From Geothrix sp. (GTDB lineage: Bacteria > Acidobacteriota > Holophagae > Holophagales > Holophagaceae): a stretch of 64,000 bases of DNA. Below, in pieces: positions 8,298-17,201 of this stretch. Location of the stretch: positions 1,113,905 to 1,177,904 of the forward strand of contig NZ_JAHRYQ010000002.1 in the NCBI RefSeq assembly GCF_020622065.1, read 5' to 3'. The position numbers and the translations under genes are program-made. The notes under the pieces are model-generated. The model was not told where the DNA came from, did not search any database, and was given only the letters and a program-made list of their open reading frames with translations. How positions within the stretch are numbered: position 1 is the stretch's first letter; each line of letters opens with the position of its first letter.

Positions 8298-8999
8298 ATG
8301 CCCCGTTTCCTCATCGTGTTGATGGGCCCTGCCTTGTGCCTGTGCGCCCAGGCGCCGCTCCCTCCGGCTCCCGAGCCCACCGCCCCAGTTGCGGCTCCCG
8401 TGGTCGCCCCCGCGCCACTGGCGACCTCGACCACCCCGACGCCCAAAGCGGCGGTCCCGAAGGCACCCCTGCAGGACGATGGCCTGCTCGATCCCTCCTG
8501 GTTCGGCGAGGGCATCGCCTTCACCAAGGGCGATGATGTGGACTTCTTCTGGATCAAGCCCGGACTCGACCTCACGGGGCGCTCCCTCCACATGCGGCCC
8601 TGGGAGGATCCCGCCATGCTCCGCAAGGGCCGGGACGGGAAGGACAACGCCAAGGCCACCGAGTTGACGGACAGCTTTCCGGGCATGCTGCGGGGAGCCC
8701 TGACGGGCGCCTTCAACGGCCGGGCCAAGGTGAGCCGCACCGAAGGCGACCTGGTGCTCACGGGCCGCTTCGTGGACGCCAATGCGGGCAGCAAGGCGGC
8801 CAAATGGCTCATCGGCCTGGGTGCCGGCAGCGAGACCGCCACCTGGGACCTGAAGGTGCTGGACCCGAAGACCGGGGAGCTCCTCCTGGCAGTCCACCAC
8901 CGCGCCATCAGCGGCACGGCCATGAGCAACATCCAGGACAAGCTGGTGAAGTGGGCAGACAAATTCGCCTCCTTCGTGGCGGTCCGCGCCCTCAAGTAG
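8298..8999 (+). CDS. Exported protein of unknown function, DUF4410-like
   Basis: 233 residues. A signal peptide (FLIVLMGPALCLCAQA) is followed by a Pro/Ala/Thr linker to about residue 55, then a globular domain. The C-terminal half (GRFVDANAGSKAAKWLIGLGAG, WDLKVLDPKTGELLL) resembles the DUF4410/DUF3313 pattern of a Gly-rich loop before a strand ending in TGE. Role unknown, probably periplasmic or surface. GGAG lies 5 bases before the ATG. No clear operon link to its neighbours. Confidence 0.7.
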   Translation: MPRFLIVLMGPALCLCAQAPLPPAPEPTAPVAAPVVAPAPLATSTTPTPKAAVPKAPLQDDGLLDPSWFGEGIAFTKGDDVDFFWIKPGLDLTGRSLHMRPWEDPAMLRKGRDGKDNAKATELTDSFPGMLRGALTGAFNGRAKVSRTEGDLVLTGRFVDANAGSKAAKWLIGLGAGSETATWDLKVLDPKTGELLLAVHHRAISGTAMSNIQDKLVKWADKFASFVAVRALK

Positions 9000-9021
9000 G
9001 CCTCCGGCCGGCGAACGGCAA

Positions 9022-9056
9022 CGACCCCAGACTTCCGCGCCGGGTCTCCGGGGTCG
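9022..9056. terminator. Stem-loop after the DUF4410-like gene
   Basis: CGACCCC (9022-9028) pairs with GGGGTCG (9050-9056), and an inner AGAC/GTCT extends the stem past a two-base bulge. No T-run follows, so it is only a possible terminator or mRNA-end structure. Confidence 0.35.
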
Positions 9057-9064
9057 GCTAAACT

Positions 9065-9092
9065 GGCGACTGATCCCCCCTGGTCAGTCGCC
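9065..9092. promoter_or_regulatory. Perfect 9-bp inverted repeat before the carboxyltransferase
   Basis: GGCGACTGA and TCAGTCGCC are exact reverse complements around a 10-base spacer. They lie just after a TAAACT (-10-like, 9058-9063) and 23 bases before the start codon. This could be an operator or a leader hairpin. The responsible regulator is unknown. Confidence 0.45.
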
Positions 9093-9115
9093 TTCGTCGG
9101 TACCCCGGAGTCTCC

Positions 9116-10654
9116 ATGTCCCTCGAAAAGAAGATCGAGATCCTCAAAGCCAAGCATGCCCAGGCCCTGGCCGGCGGGGGCGAGGCGCGGGTCCAGAAGC
9201 AGCATGAGGGCGGCAAGCTCACGGCCCGGGAGCGGGTGGCGGCCTTCCTCGACGAGGGCTCCTTCGAGGAGATGGATGCCCTCATGGTCCACCGGGCCTG
9301 GGGCGTGGAGAAGATCCCAGGCGATGGCGTGGTGACCGGCTTCGGCCGCGTGGACGGCCGCCCCGTGGCGGTCTTCGCCCAAGACTTCACGGTCTTCGGC
9401 GGATCGCTCAGCGAGGCCTACGCCAAGAAGATCTGCAAGGTGATGGACCTGGCCATGAAGGTGGGCTGCCCGGTCATCGGCCTCAACGACAGCGGGGGCG
9501 CCCGCATCCAGGAGGGCGTGGTGAGCCTCGGCGGCTATGCCGACATCTTCCTGCGCAACACCCTCGCCAGCGGCGTCATCCCCCAGATCAGCCTCATCAT
9601 GGGCCCCTGCGCGGGCGGCGCGGTCTACAGCCCGGCCATCACGGACTTCATCACCATGGTGAAGGGCACGAGCTACATGTTCGTGACAGGGCCCGATGTC
9701 ATCAAGACCGTCACCCACGAAGAAGTCACAAAGGAGGAACTGGGCGGCGCGCACACCCACGCGGCCAAGAGCGGCGTGGCCCACTTCGTCTGCGCCAGCG
9801 ACCTCGCGGCCCTGGCCCACACCCGTGAGCTGCTCTCCTTCCTCCCCAGCAACAACCTCGGCGAGGCACCCCGACGCGCGCCCAAGAACCCCATGCCTCT
9901 GGAGAATCCCGAGCTCGACAAGGTGGTGCCGGACGATCCCAGCAAGCCCTATGACATCCGCGACATCATCCGCGGCGTGGTGGACGACGCGCACTTCTTC
10001 GAGGTACACGAGGCCTTCGCGCCGAACCTGGTCGTGGGCTTCGCCCGCATCGACGGCCGCAGCATCGGCATCGTGGCCAACCAACCCGCCTTCTACGCGG
10101 GCGTGCTGGACATCGCGTCGAGCGAAAAGGGCGCCCGCTTCGTGCGCTTCTGCGACGCCTTCAACATCCCGCTGATCACCTTCGAGGATGTACCGGGCTT
10201 CCTGCCGGGCGTGACGCAGGAGCACGGCGGCATCATCCGCCACGGCGCCAAGCTGCTCTTCGCCTACTGCGAGGCCACGGTCCCCAAGATCACCGTCATC
10301 ACCCGCAAGGCCTACGGCGGAGCCTACTGCGTGATGGCCAGCAAGCACATCCGAACGGACTTCAACTTCGCCTATCCCACGGCGGAGATCGCCGTCATGG
10401 GGGCCGAGGGCGCCATGAATGTCCTGCACGGCAAGTCCATCGCCATCGCGCCCGATCCGGCCGCCCGCAAGGCGGAGCTCGTGGCCGAGTACAACGAGAA
10501 GTTCGCCAATCCCTACATCGCCGCGGAATTCGGCTTCGTGGACGAGGTGATCCTCCCCCGCGAAACCCGCCAGAAGCTGGTCAAGGCCCTGGCCTTCCTC
10601 GAGACCAAGCGCGACAGCATGCCCCCCAAGAAGCACGGGAACATCCCCCTGTAG
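9116..10654 (+). CDS. Acyl-CoA carboxylase carboxyltransferase subunit (PccB/MmdA type)
   Basis: 512 residues, full length for biotin-dependent carboxyltransferase beta/alpha fused-crotonase subunits. The N-terminal half carries the acyl-CoA site ([28 protein letters not shown]). The C-terminal half carries the carboxybiotin site ([33 protein letters not shown]). It would carboxylate propionyl-CoA or decarboxylate methylmalonyl-CoA, depending on partners. No biotin carboxylase or biotin carrier gene is adjacent, so the complex cannot be specified. GGAG precedes the ATG by 5 bases. Confidence 0.92.
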   Translation: MSLEKKIEILKAKHAQALAGGGEARVQKQHEGGKLTARERVAAFLDEGSFEEMDALMVHRAWGVEKIPGDGVVTGFGRVDGRPVAVFAQDFTVFGGSLSEAYAKKICKVMDLAMKVGCPVIGLNDSGGARIQEGVVSLGGYADIFLRNTLASGVIPQISLIMGPCAGGAVYSPAITDFITMVKGTSYMFVTGPDVIKTVTHEEVTKEELGGAHTHAAKSGVAHFVCASDLAALAHTRELLSFLPSNNLGEAPRRAPKNPMPLENPELDKVVPDDPSKPYDIRDIIRGVVDDAHFFEVHEAFAPNLVVGFARIDGRSIGIVANQPAFYAGVLDIASSEKGARFVRFCDAFNIPLITFEDVPGFLPGVTQEHGGIIRHGAKLLFAYCEATVPKITVITRKAYGGAYCVMASKHIRTDFNFAYPTAEIAVMGAEGAMNVLHGKSIAIAPDPAARKAELVAEYNEKFANPYIAAEFGFVDEVILPRETRQKLVKALAFLETKRDSMPPKKHGNIPL

Positions 10655-10662
10655 GAGCCTCA

Positions 10663-11742
10663 TTGCGCGCTGCCCTCCTCGCCTTCTCCACCCTGAGTCT
10701 CGTCGCCCAGGATGAACGGATCTTCACGGAATCCATGGCCCGGCTCGAACGGGAGGATCCTGCGGGGAAGAAGGACCTGGAGGACGCCAGCCCCATCCGC
10801 CTGGCCGCCCTGACCCTGAACCCGGCCAAGGCCACCGAGCAGGCCCGGTTCGCGGCCGCCTCGTGGCTCTGGGCCACCAACCTCATTCGCGGTTTTCGGC
10901 ACGGCAAGGAGCAGACCTACCTGCAGGCCGCCCGCACGCAGGCCGATCTCCTGAAGGCCTGGACGCTGCTCGAGACCGTCGGCGCCGGCCAGGCCCGCGC
11001 CCGGGACGGCCTGCGGCTGGAGCTGGCCTGGCGGCTGCTCGATCTCGACCGGATGCGGACCGCCTACGCGGCCGTGTCCGCCCAGCCTTCCCCGAACATG
11101 CGCGAGCTGGCCCACTGCTTCTTCGTGGCCGCCCACCTCGGCGACTGGGCCGGCATGAAGAAGCATGGCCAGGCCCTGGTCGCCTCGGGGGGGAAGCTGG
11201 AGGGCCTCCACGCCGCGGCCGAAAACACCCTGACCATGTTCGACTACGAGTCGCTGCTCAAGGCCGTCGAGACCGGACATCCCGGCGCCCCCGCGGGGCC
11301 CCTGTCCGTCCAGAGCCACCGGATCTCCAAGTGGCGGGTCCGGGTCACGGGCATCTCGGGCAGCCACAAGGCCATCGTCAAAGAGGCTGAATCCTGGTCG
11401 AAGGACTGGGTGGACCGGCCCGACTCGACAGTCGATCTCCTCCAGGTGGGCGCCGCCGCCCACTGGGTCGAGAGCGGCACCCAACCCCCGGTCTCGGGAT
11501 TCCTCAACGCGGCCCGGCTCTACCTCGTCGGCTACCGGGATACCCAGGGCGGCCCGACGGGCGATGCGGGCCGCCAGGAACAGATGTGGGACATGCGGCA
11601 GGACGCCCAGAACCCCAGCCGGTGGCGCGGCACCAATACGCTCACGGCCCGGGTGGTGGGGGCGGATCCCAAGGTCGGTCCCGCCCTTCGGGTGACCTTC
11701 GAGGTGGAGTGGGACATGCGCTCCACGGAAACCTACCGCTAG
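10663..11742 (+). CDS. Hypothetical exported protein
   Basis: 359 residues from a TTG start 8 bases after the carboxyltransferase stop. AGGAG spans the stop codon, which supports this start and co-transcription. The N-terminus (RAALLAFSTLSLVAQ) looks like a signal peptide. The middle is Ala/Leu-rich and helical, like a helical-repeat protein. The C-terminal part (WRVRVTGISGSHKAIVKEAES, LRVTFEVEWDMRSTETYR) looks beta-rich. No family is recognised. Confidence 0.6.
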   Translation: MRAALLAFSTLSLVAQDERIFTESMARLEREDPAGKKDLEDASPIRLAALTLNPAKATEQARFAAASWLWATNLIRGFRHGKEQTYLQAARTQADLLKAWTLLETVGAGQARARDGLRLELAWRLLDLDRMRTAYAAVSAQPSPNMRELAHCFFVAAHLGDWAGMKKHGQALVASGGKLEGLHAAAENTLTMFDYESLLKAVETGHPGAPAGPLSVQSHRISKWRVRVTGISGSHKAIVKEAESWSKDWVDRPDSTVDLLQVGAAAHWVESGTQPPVSGFLNAARLYLVGYRDTQGGPTGDAGRQEQMWDMRQDAQNPSRWRGTNTLTARVVGADPKVGPALRVTFEVEWDMRSTETYR

Positions 11743-11805
11743 GCGCCGCCCCAACTCTGAGCCGACCCCGAGCTGACTCGAGACCCACTCCGTAAAGGGA
11801 TTCCC

Positions 11806-12678
11806 ATGCACCGAGCCTTCGTCGACGACCATGGCGCCGTCCGCAACGGCTGGAAGATCCTGGGGTTTTTCGCCCTCATGCTGCTGTTCAGCCTCCTCAC
11901 GGGCGGCCTTCATCTTCTGCTTCCGGGCCGCTGGAAGACGCTGATTCCGGGGCAGTGGATCGGCACCCTGTCGGTGCTGGGCGTGTCCTGGATCTGCCTG
12001 CGGATCGAAGACGCGCCCCTGACCTCCCTGGGCCTGCGCCTCGACCGGCGCTTCGTCCGAGACCTCGCCCTGGGTTCCCTGGGCGGGTTCGGCCTGATGG
12101 TGATCACGGCAGCCATCGTCTGGGGGGCCGGCGGCGTGCACTGGGTCCGGACCGCCGGCATCGGCCCCGCCGACCTCCTGAAGGGGGCCTGGCTGTACCT
12201 CGCCGTGGCCTGCTTCGAAGAGATCCTCTTCCGCGGCTACCCCTTCCAGCGGGCGGTGCGGGGCCTGGGCTTCCCCCTGGCCCAGTTGGCCTTCGCCGCC
12301 TTCTTCGCCTTGGGCCATTGGGGCAACCCCGGCATGGCCGGGGCCACCAAGGCCTGGGCCACGCTGAACATCGCCCTGGCGGCCCTGCTGCTGGCCTTCT
12401 GCTGGCGCCGCACGGGCAGCCTGGCCCTGCCCATCGGCGTGCACCTGGGCTGGAACTGGACGCAAGGCAACCTGCTCGGGTTCGGCGTGAGCGGCACGAC
12501 CAACCAGGGCTGGTGGACCCCGGCCTTTCTTGGGCGTCCCGACTGGCTCACCGGCGGCGCCTTCGGGCTGGAGGCCAGCCTGATCTGCGGCCTCGTCTGC
12601 ACGGCGGCCATCACCGGGCTGTGGCGCTGGCGGGGAATCAGGGCTGGTGCCGGTGCTTCCACTGCTTCGGGGTCTTGA
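11806..12678 (+). CDS. CPBP-family intramembrane metalloprotease
   Basis: 290 residues with about eight hydrophobic segments. It carries the CPBP/Abi motifs: the EExxxR motif at residues 138-143 (EEILFR), a Phe-rich segment ending in His at 171 (FFALGHW), and a third motif with His (LPIGVHLGWNW). Family members are membrane-embedded glutamic/metal-type proteases of the CAAX/Rce1 clan; bacterial substrates are mostly unknown. The 3' end overlaps the convergent acetyltransferase gene by 41 bases. Confidence 0.85.
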   Translation: MHRAFVDDHGAVRNGWKILGFFALMLLFSLLTGGLHLLLPGRWKTLIPGQWIGTLSVLGVSWICLRIEDAPLTSLGLRLDRRFVRDLALGSLGGFGLMVITAAIVWGAGGVHWVRTAGIGPADLLKGAWLYLAVACFEEILFRGYPFQRAVRGLGFPLAQLAFAAFFALGHWGNPGMAGATKAWATLNIALAALLLAFCWRRTGSLALPIGVHLGWNWTQGNLLGFGVSGTTNQGWWTPAFLGRPDWLTGGAFGLEASLICGLVCTAAITGLWRWRGIRAGAGASTASGS

Positions 12679-13144
12679 TCCCGGCACTCATCACCAGGCG
12701 CATCTCGCTCGTGGGCATGAAGCCCAGGCGCTGGTACAGCCCCTCGGCCTCCAGGCTGGCGTGCACTTCGAGGATCTCCAGACCCAGCTCCCGCGCCAGG
12801 TCCAGCACCGCGTCCGTCAGGCGCGCCGCCAGGCCCCGGCGGCGGTGGGTGGGCTCCGTGTAGATGTTGAAGAGGTAGCCCCGCACGGACAGCGGCGTCA
12901 CAGGGGTGGGGATCGCGTCCCGCATCAGCAGGAGGACGCTGGCCACGGCGCGGCCGTCCTCCTCCACGATGAATCCGCGGCACTGGCCCGTGTGGAGCCA
13001 GGTGCGGAGCTGGGGGCGGAAGGCCTCGGCCATGCGCGAGAGGCCCTCATCCGTGCCCACTTTCATGGTCCGGAACATGGCCAGGCGATGGGCCACATGG
13101 ATCTCCAGGTCGGCGGGCGTGGAGGGTCGGAGGGTCGCGTTCAT
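12638..13144 (-). CDS. GNAT family N-acetyltransferase
   Basis: About 168 residues. The GNAT fold is clear: an N-terminal RPSTPADLE strand, then the acetyl-CoA pyrophosphate loop THRRRGLAARL (R/Q-x-x-G-x-A motif) and the C-terminal EAEGLYQRLGFMP. Substrate unknown. The start at 13144 is chosen because GNAT domains normally begin as MNATLRPST. An in-frame ATG at 13174 would add ten residues and overlap the divergent metallo-hydrolase start. No strong ribosome binding site is visible for either. Confidence 0.82.
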   Translation of the reverse strand: MNATLRPSTPADLEIHVAHRLAMFRTMKVGTDEGLSRMAEAFRPQLRTWLHTGQCRGFIVEEDGRAVASVLLLMRDAIPTPVTPLSVRGYLFNIYTEPTHRRRGLAARLTDAVLDLARELGLEILEVHASLEAEGLYQRLGFMPTSEMRLVMSAGIKTPKQWKHRHQP

Positions 13145-13172
13145 GGCGCTAGTGTAGGAGGTATCCTGATCC

Positions 13173-13952
13173 ATGCACTATGCAGCTCTCGCCTCCGGTT
13201 CCAAGGGGAACTGCCATGCCCTGTCGGACGGGAGCCGGACCCTGCTCATCGATGCGGGCATCTCCCTGCTCCAGATCCGCCAGCGCCTGGGCGCCCTGGC
13301 CTGGGATCCCGGCCTGGTGCGCGCCGTGGCGCTCACCCACGAGCACTCGGACCACATCGGAGCCGTGGGGGTGATCCTGCGTCGCACCGACTGGTCCATC
13401 CTGGCCACCGCCGCCACCCGGACCGCCGTGCAGCGGGCGCAGGGTCTCGAGATCCCCGCCTCGCGCTGGATCGAGGTGGAGGCCGGGCACCCCTGCGACT
13501 GGGACGGCTGGCGGGTGCTCCCCTTCGCCCTGCCCCATGACGCCGAGGACCCCGTGGCCTACCGCGTGGAGGCCGGAGGCATGGCGGCGGCGGTGGTCAC
13601 GGACCTGGGGCACCCCACAGCCCTGGTGGCGGACCACCTCCAGGAGCTGGACCTCCTGGTGCTGGAGGCCAACCACGATGTGGAGATGCTGCGGGAGGGC
13701 AGCTATCCGCCCCAGCTCAAGGCCCGCATCCTCAGCCGGGTGGGACACCTCAGCAACGCCGCCATGGCCGAGCTGCTGACCCGGGTCCTGTCGCCCCGGC
13801 TGAAGCAGGTGGTGCTGGCGCACCTGAGCGAATCGAACAACCACCCCAACCTGGCCCGCTTCGCCGCCGAGGAGGCCCTGCGGGGCGCCGCCACGGCCCT
13901 GCACCTGGCCCACCAGCGGGAACCCCTCGCCCTCCCTTCCGCCGCCATCTGA
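13173..13952 (+). CDS. MBL-fold metallo-hydrolase (YycJ/WalJ-like)
   Basis: 259 residues. The metal-binding THEHSDHIG motif is at 55-63, with further ligands in LPHDAEDP, VTDLGH and LAHLSESNNHP. The opening ASGSKGNCHAL is characteristic of the YycJ/WalJ branch, proposed 5'-3' exonucleases. It would act in the cytoplasm. AGGAGGT lies upstream of the ATG. It starts a run of four plus-strand genes (LolA-like, FHA, TPR); the functional link is unknown. Confidence 0.85.
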   Translation: MHYAALASGSKGNCHALSDGSRTLLIDAGISLLQIRQRLGALAWDPGLVRAVALTHEHSDHIGAVGVILRRTDWSILATAATRTAVQRAQGLEIPASRWIEVEAGHPCDWDGWRVLPFALPHDAEDPVAYRVEAGGMAAAVVTDLGHPTALVADHLQELDLLVLEANHDVEMLREGSYPPQLKARILSRVGHLSNAAMAELLTRVLSPRLKQVVLAHLSESNNHPNLARFAAEEALRGAATALHLAHQREPLALPSAAI

Positions 13953-13962
13953 TGGATGCCTG

Positions 13963-14643
13963 ATGATCCGACGCCTGTCCTTCCTCTTCTGCCTGGCCCT
14001 GTCCCAGGTGGCCCCGGCCGCCCCGCCCCCCCTGCGGGAGGCCGTGGAGCGCTTCGATGCGGCCCAGGCCCAGGTGCAGACCCTCCAGTGCCCCTTCACG
14101 CTCACCCTGCGCCGCGCCCTGCTGAAGACCCCCTCGGTCACCAAGGGCACCCTCTACCTGCAGGGCTCGGACTTCGTCCATTTCGCCTTCCAGCCGCCAG
14201 AGGACCTAATCCTGCACCTCACCCCCAAGGCCCTTGTCTCCTATAGCCCCGGTGCCGGGGAGGGCGAGTTGATGAAGATCGGCCTGATTCGGAACGCCGA
14301 TCGCAAGTTCCTCGGCCTGGGCCAGAAGCTCAGCTACCTCTCTGAGTATTTCCAGATCCGCCTCGAGGAGACGCGGGACCTGCCCGGAACTTGGTTCCTG
14401 GCCATGGTGCCCCGGACACTATCCATGCGGAAGCGGATGCAGGCCCTGAACCTCTGGGTGGACAAGGAGACCTGGCTGCCGAGGCAAGTCCAGTGGATCG
14501 AGCGCAGCGGCGACTCCTGGCTGGTGGAGCTGGGGGCCCTGCGAACCAACCAGGCCCTGCCCGCCGCCGTCACGGGCTTCAAGCTCCCCGAGGGCATCCC
14601 CGTGCGCAGCGACTTCAGCTTCTTCGCCACGCGGAAAAAGTAG
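13963..14643 (+). CDS. LolA-like outer-membrane lipoprotein carrier protein
   Basis: 226 residues with a signal peptide ending near PAAPPP. The mature part has the LolA-like pattern: an amphipathic helix (REAVERFDAAQAQVQTLQ), a KGTLYLQGSDFVHFAFQPPEDL strand pair, and the MRKRMQALNLWVDKETWLPRQ segment common to LolA relatives. It probably carries lipids or lipoproteins across the periplasm. LolA homologues outside Proteobacteria vary in cargo, so the exact partner is uncertain. It follows the metallo-hydrolase gene by 10 bases. Confidence 0.75.
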   Translation: MIRRLSFLFCLALSQVAPAAPPPLREAVERFDAAQAQVQTLQCPFTLTLRRALLKTPSVTKGTLYLQGSDFVHFAFQPPEDLILHLTPKALVSYSPGAGEGELMKIGLIRNADRKFLGLGQKLSYLSEYFQIRLEETRDLPGTWFLAMVPRTLSMRKRMQALNLWVDKETWLPRQVQWIERSGDSWLVELGALRTNQALPAAVTGFKLPEGIPVRSDFSFFATRKK

Positions 14644-14675
14644 GGCTACACTTCAGAGGCGCTTTCGAGGGTCCG

Positions 14676-15332
14676 ATGATCGTGGTGTGCCAGGCCTGCC
14701 AGGCCCGCTTCCAATATGACGACAGTCGCTTCGGCGGCGTCCGGACGAAGCGTTTCAAGTGCCCGAAGTGCAGCCATGTCTTCGAGGTGGTGAACCCGGC
14801 GATGGGGGCCCTGCCGGTGGGGGAAACGCTCACCCATCCCTTCACTGGGCCCGTCCCCGAGGTGGGTTCCGAACCAGGGCCCGACCGGCTCCCTGAGCCG
14901 GGCGCTGAGCCCACCCCGCAGACCCCGATCCCCCCCGCCCGCACCACGGCCCGCCGGGATCGCGAAGCCATGCTGGTGGCCGCCGGCCTCCAGAAGCCGG
15001 GGCTGCCCTCCGGCTACCGCTTCAGCCTGGCCTTCCTCAGCGGCCCGCAGGCCTCCACGGTGCAGGTGCTGGACCGCCCCCGCGTCGTCATCGGCCGGGA
15101 AGAGGGCGATGTCATCACCCGGGATCCCGAGACCTCGCGCTGCCACGCGATCCTGGAGATCCACGGCGACGGCACGGTGTGGATCACGGACCAGCAGTCC
15201 ACCAACGGCACCCATGTGAACGGGGAACGCATCTCGGAACCCGTCCAGCTCGCCAGTCAGCAGGAGTTCACCTGTGGAAACAGCACCTTCATGCTGTTGG
15301 TGCGCAACATCGACGAGTTTCCGCTGAATTGA
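14676..15332 (+). CDS. Zinc-ribbon plus FHA domain protein
   Basis: 218 residues. The N-terminus has a CxxC...CxxC zinc ribbon (CQAC, CPKC) of the MJ0042 type. A Pro-rich linker leads to a C-terminal FHA domain at about 120-210, with the phosphothreonine-binding signature GREEGD ... SRCHAILE ... STNGTHVNGERI. FHA domains bind phosphothreonine peptides, so the protein may respond to Ser/Thr kinases, none of which is in the window. The start at 14676 has CGAGGG upstream; the longer open frame overlaps the LolA-like gene and is rejected. TACACT at 14647 could be a -10 element. Confidence 0.82.
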   Translation: MIVVCQACQARFQYDDSRFGGVRTKRFKCPKCSHVFEVVNPAMGALPVGETLTHPFTGPVPEVGSEPGPDRLPEPGAEPTPQTPIPPARTTARRDREAMLVAAGLQKPGLPSGYRFSLAFLSGPQASTVQVLDRPRVVIGREEGDVITRDPETSRCHAILEIHGDGTVWITDQQSTNGTHVNGERISEPVQLASQQEFTCGNSTFMLLVRNIDEFPLN

Positions 15333-15338
15333 GCCTCC

Positions 15339-17177
15339 ATGCCGAACGACGCCCTGCCGCCTGATCCCTATGCGCCCTACCTCCGCCAAGCGGACGAGCT
15401 CTTCGCCCGCGACGAGATCGTCAAAGCGGGCCAGATCTGGCAGGCCATCCTCAAGCAGCAGCCCACCCACACCGAGGCCCGCGAACGCCTGGTGACCGTC
15501 CGGAAGCGGCTGCTGGCCCTGCAGGGACCCCCGCCGGAAGCCGTGGCCGCCCCGGAACCCGTTCGCCCGCCCGCAGACAGGATCCCACAGGAACCCGTGG
15601 CCCTCCCCCCACCCAGGTCTGCACCGGCGCCTGCACCAGCGCCTTCTCCCACACCCCTCCCGGCCTTCGTCCCAACCCTCGCCCCGGCCTCCGTCCCCGA
15701 ACCGGCCTCGGCTCCCGTGGAGCTCAACCGCCTGGTGATCGAGGGCTGCACCCTCTACGACATGGGCCAGCTGGAGGATGCCCTCCACAAGTGGGAGCAG
15801 GTCCTGGCCCTCGACCCCGACCACGCCCTCGCCCGGAACTACGCGAACGGCGCCCGCCGCGAGTTGGGGCTCCCCCCGCTGCAGGCTCCCATGGCCCCTC
15901 CCCCGGCGGATTCGCCCATCGCCTTCGGGGATGACGATGTGGCCCGGCTCCTCCGCGAGGCCGTCCAGCTCTACGACATGGGGCTCACGGAGGAGGCCAT
16001 CTCCAAGTGGGAGCGGGTCCTGGTCCTCGAACCTCACCGCGAGGAGATCCAGGACTACCTGCGCCAGGCCCGGCAGGAGGTGACCCAGAACGCCCTGACC
16101 CCCGCAGCGCAAACCGGCTCGACGGTCCGGGCCGCCGTGGCGGAGGCCGAGGCCCTGGACCTCAAGCTCCGCCAAGCCGACCACCTGCTGTCCCTTCAGC
16201 GCCACGAGGAAGCGGCCTTCACCTATCAGCAGGCCCTCAGCCTGTCACCCGGCCACCCGAGGGCTCTGGAGGGTCTCCAGCGGTGCCGCCAGCCCGCCGG
16301 CCGCGCCCAGGGCCCCAGTCCGACCCTGCTCCCGCCCCCGGGCCCCGTCGTCGAGCCCCAGGCCCTATCGTCCCACCCCATCACCATGGTCGAGGAGGAG
16401 CCCCTCTCCGCCCCTCCCGACCCCGGCGCGGTGGCGCCACCCGCTTCCCTGCTCAAGGCCGCCCGGGCGCCGCGGGGGGGCCTCTCCCTGCCCGGTCGCC
16501 TCCAGGGGGCCTCGGACCGGCTGCCCTGGCTGAAGAGCCCCAAGACGCTCGCCCTGCTCGGAGGCGGGCTGCTGGTGCTGATCGTGGGGATCGTCGGCCT
16601 GCGCAGCTACCGTCAGGACCAGGCGTTGAAGGAGGCCGTCAAGGCGGCCCGGACCGCCGCCGTGGCCCCGGTGCTCCAGCAGGCCCAGGCGCCGGATCTG
16701 GCGGAGGCGCCCGCAGACATCCGCGAGGAGGCGGAAGCCGCCCTCGACCGGGATCCCCTCCGCGCCTACCTGCGGGCCCAGACCCTCGTCACCCAGCATC
16801 CCTCGGAAGCCGCCGGACCCCAGCTGCTGGAAAAGGCCCGGGCCGGCCTGGCCGGCGGCGTTACGGGCGCCAGCCTCCCTGAGTTCCAAAAGCACCTGCA
16901 GAACGGCGACCTCGAGGCCGCCGCCAAGGTCATCGACGCCCTGCTGAGGGCCCAGCCCGACGATGCGGACCTGCGGGCCCGCGCCGCCCGCCTCCAGCTC
17001 CTGCTCTGCTCGGCCCACGCCGGGCAGGCCAAGTGGGAGGAGGCCGCCGAGGACCTGCGCCGGGGCCGCGCCCTCTTCCCCGGCGACAAGAGCTGGCAAT
17101 CCCGCCTCAAGCTCCTAGAGCGCGTGAAGACCCTGCCCAAGGCCCAGCAGGCCGCATGGCTCCCGCTCCTCGGATAG
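15339..17177 (+). CDS. TPR-repeat membrane protein
   Basis: 612 residues. The N-terminal half has several tetratricopeptide-like units. Two are very similar (LVIEGCTLYDMGQLEDALHK and LREAVQLYDMGLTEEAISK), separated by Pro/Ala-rich linkers. A single membrane segment lies at about 402-424 (TLALLGGGLLVLIVGIVGL). A C-terminal helical-repeat region follows, presumably on the other side of the membrane. TPRs mediate protein-protein contacts. It starts 6 bases after the FHA gene and probably acts with it. Confidence 0.75.
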   Translation: MPNDALPPDPYAPYLRQADELFARDEIVKAGQIWQAILKQQPTHTEARERLVTVRKRLLALQGPPPEAVAAPEPVRPPADRIPQEPVALPPPRSAPAPAPAPSPTPLPAFVPTLAPASVPEPASAPVELNRLVIEGCTLYDMGQLEDALHKWEQVLALDPDHALARNYANGARRELGLPPLQAPMAPPPADSPIAFGDDDVARLLREAVQLYDMGLTEEAISKWERVLVLEPHREEIQDYLRQARQEVTQNALTPAAQTGSTVRAAVAEAEALDLKLRQADHLLSLQRHEEAAFTYQQALSLSPGHPRALEGLQRCRQPAGRAQGPSPTLLPPPGPVVEPQALSSHPITMVEEEPLSAPPDPGAVAPPASLLKAARAPRGGLSLPGRLQGASDRLPWLKSPKTLALLGGGLLVLIVGIVGLRSYRQDQALKEAVKAARTAAVAPVLQQAQAPDLAEAPADIREEAEAALDRDPLRAYLRAQTLVTQHPSEAAGPQLLEKARAGLAGGVTGASLPEFQKHLQNGDLEAAAKVIDALLRAQPDDADLRARAARLQLLLCSAHAGQAKWEEAAEDLRRGRALFPGDKSWQSRLKLLERVKTLPKAQQAAWLPLLG

Positions 17178-17201
17178 AGACCCCAACGCCCGTTTCTTGG
17201 C

